Assembly: GCA_022449945.1 (NCBI GenBank)
Contig: JAKURM010000005.1
Coordinates: 1-51,528 of the forward strand
Source: Candidatus Thalassarchaeum sp.
GTDB lineage: Archaea > Thermoplasmatota > Poseidoniia > Poseidoniales > Thalassarchaeaceae
Length of the DNA stretch: 51,528 nucleotides
Reading direction: 5' to 3'
Numbering within the stretch: the stretch's first letter is position 1; every line of letters starts with the position of its first letter. Shown in pieces: positions 28,901-35,120 of the stretch. Under the pieces are notes generated by a model. It did no database searches, was not told the origin of the DNA, and was given only the letters and a program-made list of their open reading frames with translations. The position numbers and the translations under genes were made by a program.

Positions 28901-29437
28901 CAGATCTCACTAGTTTTGGACTCCCCCTCTCTGTCTTTGGTAGGCGAAACAATATCCCTCCTCGGTGGTGGAACTGCAAGATACGGCTACATGGAAACCT
29001 ACGTTGTCAACGTTTCAAATGCTGGAAACGTCGAGGCTACAGGAGTTACTCTTCATGCCATGCTCTGTAGCGATATCCAGGATGACGATGATGACGGTAA
29101 CTGTGATAAATTCGAGAATGTAAACTCAAGTGCCGTTAGCGATGTGCCAAGCATGGGAGAAGCTGCATTCTACATCAATATGGATTTCACAGAATACGAC
29201 GGCTCCGAGATATTCTATATCCAGTTCGAAATCGGAGACGTCGAGAAGACGGGCAAACTGAGGGCATGTAACGATGCCGAAGGAAAGACATTCTGTGTTA
29301 GGGAGGCACAGCTAGGGTCCAGCTCGGACGACAATTCCTATCTACAATACATGTGGCTTGTGCTTGCAGCAATGCTCGTTTCACTTCTTTTGTACCTGAC
29401 CAGGCGTCCAGGAAGAAGGGTTAGCGCCCCGTTCTAA
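19943..29437 (+). CDS. aglB: Giant oligosaccharyltransferase AglB/STT3 with large C-terminal extracellular extension
   Basis: The N-terminal half is an STT3-family oligosaccharyltransferase, which moves lipid-linked glycans to Asn of N-x-S/T sequons on the outer membrane face. It has many membrane helices, GGSDPWYMKR and MADHDSF (the two acidic metal-binding loops), STIGE (the TIxE loop motif) and the catalytic-site WWDYG at residues 944-948. AglB proteins normally end a few hundred residues after WWDYG. Here some 1700 more follow: carboxypeptidase-regulatory-like Ig modules (IEGTVSLDGVGVIPNARILI), a glycine-rich beta-solenoid-like part (GTFSGSGIFSG), more Ig-like repeats, and a C-terminal membrane helix with RRPGRR. 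ATG 19943 has GGTG six bases upstream; the ORF-track TTG at 19844 would run through the probable promoter. The total is 3164 aa. The enzyme assignment is strong; the role of the extension is unknown. Confidence 0.9.
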   Translation: METESDTTSGHNIVYDIAYPAIATITLLGLLFATCILEGRDLGGEFIFDAIALPLAILVSSLSGRFTSLIPIASSGLRVSALASALLAFSLLANIISPTNFDHLFVTMFFITGLVSAILDECKRFEESSIFFSVIIGMHISVTYAAGLGISTGTTSSELLNVQRTAIGTAFFTFWLASISLGFLVLLAIRGALQERGSGKFFSGLPNFSESKTPVIYSSLVLLSFIIPLVWLGRLEELSEFSDGKHLGFVWGIFSALVVITHSFFRSEGWHVLGSVLAINWVLYTIGHLHEIGNNLPSLFSEEGFIGTFTWFFLGFWLNFFAIFFASRGVFGDIAPRRENGAFRNWWGENSYAVLVGLAFVTALVVRTAWNIIPAMNAQGTGHWDLTGGSDPWYMKRVVDYVIAERSHLIFDHDRSYPLGGINPRPPLFSWSLALGGLALSWVLEVTPGEAVWWSVAVLPAFYGALIVFPISGIASRVHSRNSGIIAAWLIALMPGHMSRSTLAMADHDSFAMLFLAIAFFFWIKALENLEHKKIFDSASPNPLYIVAGMRETWRQNPALMANATMSGIAFSVMALGWKGFVYGPGILFLAYSFQVAVNIFRGRDSLQFTSAALQMMLTCIILPAPFYAWPGMNLLLAPSGMQPMFYILGFTFAVGWVSSSFRDKPWLLVVISGSALFGSILAVLYVLQAAELYNGWDILFTGGFYFSKNKIFSTIGEAQAPDRGVLFASYGPIISLIAIGCAFVLLWRGIRRNKSSLTLLGLWAIIATYMAWTAGRFIINATPVMAIAGGIGISMLWDSANFSAFTKVRRNSGIGTPRTRFRSLWPATKARPGVPAMVLVILLVSSQHATYGIDSAIPRGSEDAWDMDEDIYNLAPDIFRQDFFNLFSVLNSEKYAPGGTQDLWYMGTFGPSFNQVGWNEAFEWLSQQDSDVPFSERPAFVSWWDYGFQALTSGQHPTVADNFQSGIPQSGAMLLSAGQEDVLAMFIATLAQADRKQNGGDLGQEFDTVLLSHMSPEQRDEFEAILSTNTREFVLQRAMGVSAVYGDTELLSGYSLGSDGIPQSLTSWRVIDEGEQYGELVFNESEAMAMFDEARGSSSQSEIRDSPDHYDFGGYRYTSDLINDYEDVSSDLHRINAKFAMMKAFLTVAFDLSELVSLYAGISSIDSYEVSDYESSGTTSRNHEIRYFAVDNKLYPLGGLYYGDYQSYHRGQTTGIFHAPTRLSGLDIGTYISSTYETTRNNDVARMTQAEYEEQYLSDIRDQAAGVITGNEVIRMTDIDYQHLPAFFDTMIARTYVGYGSSTLGLSGPAETPSSWLAPQYISGAPNSYLQGAMALPGAMMNHFVISNWYDGTDGGHCELNSTGDKIQQSCGTEFDSNRLVKILKYYSGATIEGTVSLDGVGVIPNARILIERDAFSGEEEADENGTVTDRDSRTFWIPIGSTQADENGHFSFTVPAGKIKISAFSGEPDLDAGRATIQMSGLGSSMYELWDEKSMNRNVNPVTGILGNVYGSTWLSETIVNISGEDGHSNGQSQIDASITVNPSTASGVLTWSGELDFDGEPVFEASVLLTPKSEEVAIPPYSAQTSDGMMEGESLEFSGIGEVQFTGHGTVVTEGVASVSAFTGTHTQSVFDNHSVTGEGQFDGRGTLEGSITDDSPTPECTDSMVPAGSNVCYLEDDKYMLNGTVNATGKFTSEGKSKFSRSLIQATFIGAGTFETDTSEELTTYGTINGTGTFSGSGIFSGPMVQPGSFHIVDALPGQYSISVDFGNGTIVNLSTLFTIPHTPVSGHIPISVSGGAMRGSVSLPSGRVLDTPVFIYPISDSAENASVECAATASPPCMVTPNQEGYFEVGPIVPGSYVFEVDVDDDGFPEISSTYAFGPDEAIMAEFPSVVPSMSDISFSLEDSGSIVRDLEIILRPENQSLSTVIAVFDNDSGTYYAELSEGNWILNYTLGDEKQIWQLIEVGSSDITGETYQFRGSQIVQGSIHMPQNKDNPDQSPQTVPFQGLTFQWDGFVLSTATDEEGNFSVILPQDAMIDVTVERMMGVEGFLSNGSRFQVIEDMGRLEIELVDSIVVFGSVSLNREDNTYNSGYLGWEPVDVIASNNDGEITGFWKEEVNPMGLFEMLLPLGNWTFILDAGELGTGPAVQKEVNTTVNVELLLLVDNSTVRIDLFIDDAMDDNASNGTLVPYPFEIMPLTSNGSGYSVAIDGDEWYSEGRAEVSLEPGKYRIVIDRANASADEPFDTLYDVNEVFDVGMDSSVIVERTVGFEPLWLANITFRNESGVHLVNHEVMFHNLESGWMQTHKTDENGLIVEYMPEGEWIVIVDEFETYPGVYEGLREAISVSQETAAIRENFQTSQLATVSVFLSSDYVGEAVEEMYLKFTSQEGLGYFTEAAIGFDQPIVIRTTPGLWNVEMNQTNQEGVRIFVENTSLIDGGVVVSDNVSSFLTVQRLVELSGKVYWDLNDDGTPGFNEGLENATVTIGSEDPESPAISHELTTGQSGEWSIFLPSMSAWNISVDKEEYGNSSSSVSLQQSSVVENIEIDAGEVGISGTVSYVDDTCVTNGEWEVVLMPSHGISRDRVVAEKTGNASSGWPGGWTASLEPGSWIAYASTTTQSQCQYLVSIEPISVDVDGGFVESELSIGGNLLLDTQWLDYEGVEHELTEIEEYDLEINVGMGISWSEQLGDDGILRILLPTGNIGTSSEFILSENGRNVSYTGGQGVSIRASQDTPVTTLSIERVSNQDIGLVVSPSGIVQVDLKDPDCESDCDFQSAEFSIYVSYEGHNPFDSYDVSATVPGMDGNYWDVEFQNTSDPEDWHDSTSIAMGLDNETNLELTIRVVPANRTLAHHFPSGHTVLVKFATQQGYSTQAEMSVQIPRYSGLELSDEFADTVYFQSEQKLINFQIPYANLGNSDEMLTFQFDPPEGWEVSGPLIQPTAPFSMGTSSITLVYSGSEEYPSDYSEILKFNVSDSINNTYEFQISLVLDSPSLSLVGETISLLGGGTARYGYMETYVVNVSNAGNVEATGVTLHAMLCSDIQDDDDDGNCDKFENVNSSAVSDVPSMGEAAFYINMDFTEYDGSEIFYIQFEIGDVEKTGKLRACNDAEGKTFCVREAQLGSSSDDNSYLQYMWLVLAAMLVSLLLYLTRRPGRRVSAPF

Positions 29438-29469
29438 TACCATGCCGAGGACCAGCGAACGGTGCCACC

Positions 29470-30711
29470 ATGAATGGTATAAATCACTTGGAACTCATGC
29501 CCGAGCCAGAGGAACCAAACCTACTGACCGCAGTAGACGTTGACGCTCCAGGGTATCCCGGCGAAGCCTATGGAATTTCGGATGAGGAAGCCCGAGAACT
29601 TCGCTGGCCATTCGGCCCGATAATGAGATTCCTCTGGCCATGGGGTGCAGTTGGTTTCTCGACTGTCATCGTCTCATTCATTCTCCTTTACCCATCAATC
29701 GCCCCCTTGCTGGGAGAGGTGCTTCCAGATTCTGAGTGGGCATTTGAGGATAGTGGCATTAGGAAAATTCAGGATAACGGGAACTTTGGTGAAGGAACCA
29801 GGGTTTGCATTGTAGACACGGGAATTGATATCTACCATCCCGAATTCGAACGAATCAATCTAGTTGGATTTCGGGACTTCTATGCAGACAATAGCAATGA
29901 AACCCGTGATATTGGATACGAAAGTCATGGCACACTGATGGCCGGACTTCTAGTAGCAAATGAGTCATTCATTGGCGCGGCCCCAGGAGTTTCACTATCG
30001 GTCGCAATCGCTTTGGGGCCTACTGGGAAGTCATCCAACGAGAGGATGGTTTCACAGGCAATAAGGTGGTGCAGAATTTCCCAGAATTCAGACATCATCT
30101 CTCTTAGCCTGGGGAGTGAGCCGGGTTCAGGGGTATCTTCGTCTTCCGAAACGATTGAGGCGGTTAACGAAGCACTCAATGAGGGAATCTTCGTTGTAGC
30201 CGCTGCTGGAAACTCAGATCCCGAATCTAATAACTCGGATGTTTCTACGCCCGCTAGTATCGAGGGCGTAATCTCAGTTGGTGCCCATGGAAAGGATGGC
30301 AATCCCTGGAAGGACAGCGCTACTGGTTCTGAAATGGACCCTTTCACTGGAGAGGAACGGGTTTTCCCCAACCAGAAGCCAGAGATCCTTGCACCGGGGG
30401 TCCTTCTATGGTCTTGCATATCAAGCGAATACGAACCCCCCTATGCATATTCGTCGGGTACCAGCGACTCGACGGTACTGGTCACAGGTGCCCTAGCATT
30501 GATTCTCAATGAGTATGGGGGCGTTATCGCTGGGGAAAACGGGAGGATAGACTCGCATGAGATGTCACTCGTTAAGGTCGCATTGGCAAAATCTGCACGA
30601 GACGCGCCCAACCAAATTTCTTCGCATGACTCTAAGATTGGATACGGACTTCTGGACGCTGAAGAATGGGCTAACCAAGTCGCCCTTGAGTTCGGAGTCG
30701 AGGAACAATAA
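29470..30711 (+). CDS. Membrane-anchored subtilisin-like serine protease (S8)
   Basis: This 413-aa protease has the full subtilase catalytic set: Asp116 in CIVDTGID, His153 in ESHGTLMAGL, the oxyanion Asn248 in AAAGNSD, and Ser332 in SSGTSDST. There is no cleaved signal peptide. A charged N-terminus of about 55 residues precedes a membrane helix (GAVGFSTVIVSFILLYPSI), so the catalytic domain is probably tethered outside the membrane. GTSDS replaces the common GTSMA context around the catalytic Ser. It begins 32 bases after the AglB fusion, with GGTG upstream of its ATG, and is probably co-transcribed. A role in maturing or turning over surface glycoproteins is inferred from position. Confidence 0.9.
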   Translation: MNGINHLELMPEPEEPNLLTAVDVDAPGYPGEAYGISDEEARELRWPFGPIMRFLWPWGAVGFSTVIVSFILLYPSIAPLLGEVLPDSEWAFEDSGIRKIQDNGNFGEGTRVCIVDTGIDIYHPEFERINLVGFRDFYADNSNETRDIGYESHGTLMAGLLVANESFIGAAPGVSLSVAIALGPTGKSSNERMVSQAIRWCRISQNSDIISLSLGSEPGSGVSSSSETIEAVNEALNEGIFVVAAAGNSDPESNNSDVSTPASIEGVISVGAHGKDGNPWKDSATGSEMDPFTGEERVFPNQKPEILAPGVLLWSCISSEYEPPYAYSSGTSDSTVLVTGALALILNEYGGVIAGENGRIDSHEMSLVKVALAKSARDAPNQISSHDSKIGYGLLDAEEWANQVALEFGVEEQ

Positions 30712-30714
30712 TTG

Positions 30715-30731
30715 ACGAATCTTCGATTCGT
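30715..30731 (+). terminator. Hairpin after the subtilase gene
   Basis: ACGAATC-TTC-GATTCGT forms a perfect 7-bp stem with a three-base loop, starting four bases after the subtilase stop codon. There is no long T tract. It may end the AglB-subtilase transcript or protect its 3' end; a separate promoter follows immediately. Confidence 0.4.
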
Positions 30732-30753
30732 TAGTGACACCCACCGTCCCTAT

Positions 30754-30760
30754 GGTTAAA
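30754..30760 (+). promoter_or_regulatory. GGTTAAA TATA-like box for the beta-helix surface gene
   Basis: GGTTAAA lies 26 bases before the ATG at 30780 and 32 before the in-frame ATG at 30786. The distance suits a leaderless or nearly leaderless archaeal transcript. The same heptamer occurs upstream of the AglB fusion and of the S15 gene. Confidence 0.5.
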
Positions 30761-30779
30761 TCGACCCGATGACGCCCGC

Positions 30780-33700
30780 ATGTTCATGGCGGCGTATCGC
30801 AAGCGAAGCTCTGTCTCCTTATCCTGTCTTTTCTTGCTAAGCATAGTGGTTTCCCTGGCACTCCCAGCAGACACGGTTTTAGCATCCAATGAGACCACAG
30901 AGGGCACAATTACCGGTACTGAGACATGGGCAGGAACCCATACATTAACCGGTGACGTTACCATAGCACCCGGTGCGAAACTTATCATTCATGCAGGCTC
31001 TACTGTAATCTTCCCCAATGGGACGCACATTGACGTCAGAGGTAGTCTATGTGCTGGCGCAACATCTTGTGGAAGCCCAACTAATGCAGGCCCAACGATG
31101 AAAATCACACTTAGGTGGAACGAACCAGCAAACGCTAGCGCTACTGGGGAATGCTATGGGATGAGCTACAGTAACCAAGAGATATGGATTGACGATCCAT
31201 CTTGCAGTGAGGGAATCTTGATGAGGAGTTCAATTGACTTGTCTGAGACCGAACTCAGGTACGTTACATTCGATGGGGCCTGGGGGGTCCCCCACTACAT
31301 TTCTGCAGTCAGCGAGTTCAGATACGGGGCCTTGGTTCTCGACGGCGCCAGTCCCGTGCTAACCGAATTGGACTTCACCGACATCAATACAAGCAGCGTA
31401 CTAACTACAAATCTGGCCCAACCCACATTCAATGGCGGAAACTTCGTAGTGGGGAATGACGAGAGTAGGAGCATAGTTGGGTCTGCCATACAGGTTTATT
31501 CCTCGGGCTCATCTGTTAGCCCCTTCGTACTCTCCGACATCACACTCACAGGAACGGGCAATGGGTGCCAGGGCAATGCAGGAGGTAGGCCGACTATCTG
31601 GGCGGAGAAGTCATTCATAGAGATAGAAAATGCCGAAATCTCATCAGGAGACTTCGGGATAGGACTCTGGTCTTCGGCAGGGAGTGTAACAAACTCAGAA
31701 GTAAACGTGAATTGCAACGGTATAGACATCAACGGAAAGAAATCAATCGGTTCCACATTCTTCGGATTCGAGATTTCCGGGAATCAGATAACAACTCAAC
31801 AGAGAAGCGGAATCTACGCTTCTAGTGGAGCTTATGCAACCCTGACAAACAACGATATTCAGGGCGCTTCTGAGTCATCAGGAATAGTTGTCTATTCCAG
31901 TGACCTCTTCATCCACAACAACAACATCGGACCAATAGGCGGGTACAACGGACTTTGGCTAGGTGGATCATTCGACGTGATCGCGGAGAACAATACCATT
32001 TTCGAAACAGCAGGGACACCAATAGTCGCGGGTTGGTACACCAACTCCCTAGCTTCGGCATCAAGGGTTTTCCTGGCCAACAACACCATCTCATACGACG
32101 GAACCGGTGCATGCAGTAGCAACACTTACTGGGGCGGCGATTTTACCTGCCCGGTACTCCATGCCTTCATGACGGGAGTGACCATGTATGACAATGTAAT
32201 CGACGCTGGAGGAACTGCAGATGGCATCAGGTCTGTCGGCTCGCTTCTAGATATCCAAAGGAACACTTTCACAATCCCGAAAACGGGAGCCGTGATTAGA
32301 AATTTCGACTCGGGCTATTCGAATTCTCAGCAGTACGGCTCCTTGGCCTTCTTCTCTAAGAACACCTGGGACGGAGTCGAAGTAACTTACAACATCACAA
32401 AGAGCTCCGTAACGGCGCAGTCCGAGTACATCCCATCCCCACCATCAGGAGAATCCCCAGTAAAACTGTCATGGCCAGACCACGAGGCATGGCCAGACAA
32501 TGGGTTCCAGGGGGCAATCCTGCCAACTCCTGTGAAGGAATGCGAGAATTGCGACAACATGACTCCGAGAAACTTCCCCCTCGGAGTAAGCATGGACAAC
32601 AATTCGACTGTCTTCACATTCGCAAACCTGACGAATCTAGATCTTTCAAAGGTAAAGATCGCAACTCAACCGACTCATTATGCGGTACAGGTCAGCAGGG
32701 CTGAGCTGGTCAGATTCCAGACTCTGATCTACGGCGAGAGGGTCAACGATGCATTAGTCATCGTCGAGGACGCCGTTGGAAATGACTTGTATACAGTGAA
32801 AACGGGTGCAGATGGCTTCACCCCCTGGATTGCCCTGCCATCCAATTTCCACCTTGACTTCAGAGGCCTAGGAGGGGGGAACAATCCTGACGGATTTGCC
32901 GACGACGAGTATGAGGACTCTTGCTCGGATGGAATTGATAATGACGGTGATCTTCTGGTAGACACTGATGACGACAGTTGTGACTACTCTGCCGGAACTA
33001 GGGAGATGTCACTTTACCGTTACACAGCATACAAGTTTGGATTCGGTTACTCAAGAGAAGAGTTTACCCTTCAAGAGAGTACTCATCAGGAGACAACCAG
33101 CCTGGTCAATCAGGCACCCACCGTTAAGGTCACGCAAGAGGATGGGCACTCATTCCGAAGGATTGTGAATATCACTGGAAGCGCCCATGATGGGCAGCTG
33201 GCGAACAGTTACCCTTCCGATGCCCTTGCTCAGTGGGACCAAGGAGGGTATGTCCATTCGGTTCAGGTGAAGGATCCATTCACTGGATCCTGGGAGGATG
33301 CCGGCCTGGCAGTTGACACCAGTGCTATGCAGGAGGGTCAAGTGACAAGATTCGATCGCCCATTCAGTTCCTGGTATTATCAGATAGACCTCAGTGCAAT
33401 TGCCGGCGAGGGCGACTATACATTCGAGTTCCGAGCCTTCGACGGAATCGAATACAGCTCAGTGATAACTCGAACTATCAAACTCAATGCCCAACCGCCA
33501 ACGGTTTTCGTATCATCGCCGAGCTCATTTACCTCTCATGACGAGGGAACGGTTCACTTCGTAGGCTCGGCACAGGATCCATACGGCTGCCCTAACGAAT
33601 GCAACAAGGACATTGGCCTAATATTCATGCGAATCGAAGGTCCCAATTTCGAGGTCACTACACCGGTGGAATCCAACGAGGACGGTAGTTGGGACTGGTA

Positions 33701-35066
33701 CTGGGACTTCACTACAAGACCCAGGGAGCTTGCCACCTATACCTTCACAATTTGGGCCTCAGACTCCGATTTCTGCAATGGAGTGATTGACGAATGCCAG
33801 ACAGTCGTTCTAACCCTCAGTATAGACAATTCCAACAGTGAGCCTACTATCAGTGTTAACGAACCCTATTCCGGAACTCGGATTTCAAGTTCTGCTACGA
33901 CTCTAATCAAGGGTGTTGCCAGAGACTTTGATGGTGATGTCACCAGAGTGGACGTAGAGGTGGAGGACGTTTCAAATGGTTTTATTACGGTCCAAACATC
34001 CAGCTCCAACGAGTTCTCCGAGGAAGGTGAATGGGAGATTGTTTGGGACACGACTCAACTTAGGCACGATGCGGAATATCTTGTGAGGATTAGATCCTAC
34101 GATGGATTGGACTTCAGTAACTGGGTAGAGTTGTTGATTACTGCGGACAACCCGCCCAATGCAGACAACAAGAAGCCAGTTTTCGAATCGACCGGATGGA
34201 TTAGCGAGTTGACTCTGTATTGTGATACTGAGTCTAACTCGGTTGACAGGTGCACAACCGTGGAAATCGATCTTCGTCAATTCTTCAGCGACGAGGACAA
34301 CGATATTGAATTCATCTCTGTCTACAACGACACCTCTACTGGAACTGACGACCGATTCCCACTAGTGATCAGCATCGGAGGGGATGGTATAGCCAGATAT
34401 GACCCGGCCGATATGCTGTTCTACGATGAAAACATAGAAACTTGGACTCTGAATAACGTGATTTTCATTGCAACCGACTCATGGGCTTCGAAGGCTAACT
34501 CAGAACCGGTTACATTCCGCGTGGTCCCTCTGCAGTTTGATATCCAAGAGCCAGAAAGGGAATGGGTTGAGGGGGACGGGATTGCAATATATTCCGGTAC
34601 CGGGCTACCCGGAAAGCAGGTCTCAGTACAAATTGGTGGGACACCTGTCAACTATACTGTCGTCTTAGAAGACGGAACCTGGGAGCTTGGTATTCCAGCA
34701 TCGAGGATCAAGGGCGAATCTTCTACTCCCCAATTCAGTTATGGCGGACAAACAACAGCCGTCAATCCTATCTTCAACGGAGAACCGGATATTGGGGGGA
34801 CGAGCTGGAAATTTGTTGGAGGAATAGCCGTAATAGCACTACTTGCCTTGGTAGCTCTTGCCTTTGGCACCGGCATAATTGGTTTGGAGATTGAGGATGA
34901 GGGTGAATTTAGCAAATCCCCCGTATCTTTGTCAGGAATTATCGAAGGAGACGCAGGCACCGCTACTTCATCTGAATCGAGCATGGAGAGGTTTGACGAC
35001 CACCCAGGGTGGCTATGGGATCCTAATACCGAGGAATGGGTTCCCGATCCAGAATACCAGGAGTAG
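30780..35066 (+). CDS. Surface protein: beta-helix, Ig-like domains, Trp-rich cytoplasmic tail
   Basis: The 1428-aa product starts with a signal peptide (SLSCLFLLSIVVSLALPADTVLA). Residues of about 50-600 hold short N/G-rich turns typical of a right-handed parallel beta-helix (SGNQITTQQRSGIYASSG, YATLTNNDIQG). An acidic SCSDGIDNDGD segment that looks calcium-binding follows, then several Ig/fibronectin-like domains (VNITGSAHDG, VHFVGSAQDP). One membrane helix (GGIAVIALLALVALAFGTGIIG) near the end is followed by an acidic linker and HPGWLWDPNTEEWVPDPEY. ATG 30786 is an alternative start better placed relative to the TATA-like box. Beta-helix folds often bind carbohydrate, so recognition of glycans is possible but unproven. 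The next gene encodes a STAND regulator on the same strand. Confidence 0.85.
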   Translation: MFMAAYRKRSSVSLSCLFLLSIVVSLALPADTVLASNETTEGTITGTETWAGTHTLTGDVTIAPGAKLIIHAGSTVIFPNGTHIDVRGSLCAGATSCGSPTNAGPTMKITLRWNEPANASATGECYGMSYSNQEIWIDDPSCSEGILMRSSIDLSETELRYVTFDGAWGVPHYISAVSEFRYGALVLDGASPVLTELDFTDINTSSVLTTNLAQPTFNGGNFVVGNDESRSIVGSAIQVYSSGSSVSPFVLSDITLTGTGNGCQGNAGGRPTIWAEKSFIEIENAEISSGDFGIGLWSSAGSVTNSEVNVNCNGIDINGKKSIGSTFFGFEISGNQITTQQRSGIYASSGAYATLTNNDIQGASESSGIVVYSSDLFIHNNNIGPIGGYNGLWLGGSFDVIAENNTIFETAGTPIVAGWYTNSLASASRVFLANNTISYDGTGACSSNTYWGGDFTCPVLHAFMTGVTMYDNVIDAGGTADGIRSVGSLLDIQRNTFTIPKTGAVIRNFDSGYSNSQQYGSLAFFSKNTWDGVEVTYNITKSSVTAQSEYIPSPPSGESPVKLSWPDHEAWPDNGFQGAILPTPVKECENCDNMTPRNFPLGVSMDNNSTVFTFANLTNLDLSKVKIATQPTHYAVQVSRAELVRFQTLIYGERVNDALVIVEDAVGNDLYTVKTGADGFTPWIALPSNFHLDFRGLGGGNNPDGFADDEYEDSCSDGIDNDGDLLVDTDDDSCDYSAGTREMSLYRYTAYKFGFGYSREEFTLQESTHQETTSLVNQAPTVKVTQEDGHSFRRIVNITGSAHDGQLANSYPSDALAQWDQGGYVHSVQVKDPFTGSWEDAGLAVDTSAMQEGQVTRFDRPFSSWYYQIDLSAIAGEGDYTFEFRAFDGIEYSSVITRTIKLNAQPPTVFVSSPSSFTSHDEGTVHFVGSAQDPYGCPNECNKDIGLIFMRIEGPNFEVTTPVESNEDGSWDWYWDFTTRPRELATYTFTIWASDSDFCNGVIDECQTVVLTLSIDNSNSEPTISVNEPYSGTRISSSATTLIKGVARDFDGDVTRVDVEVEDVSNGFITVQTSSSNEFSEEGEWEIVWDTTQLRHDAEYLVRIRSYDGLDFSNWVELLITADNPPNADNKKPVFESTGWISELTLYCDTESNSVDRCTTVEIDLRQFFSDEDNDIEFISVYNDTSTGTDDRFPLVISIGGDGIARYDPADMLFYDENIETWTLNNVIFIATDSWASKANSEPVTFRVVPLQFDIQEPEREWVEGDGIAIYSGTGLPGKQVSVQIGGTPVNYTVVLEDGTWELGIPASRIKGESSTPQFSYGGQTTAVNPIFNGEPDIGGTSWKFVGGIAVIALLALVALAFGTGIIGLEIEDEGEFSKSPVSLSGIIEGDAGTATSSESSMERFDDHPGWLWDPNTEEWVPDPEYQE

Positions 35067-35120
35067 GTCTAACGTCCGAGACCTGCTAACATTATTGAGT
35101 GGGACTGAGGGTTGAGCATC

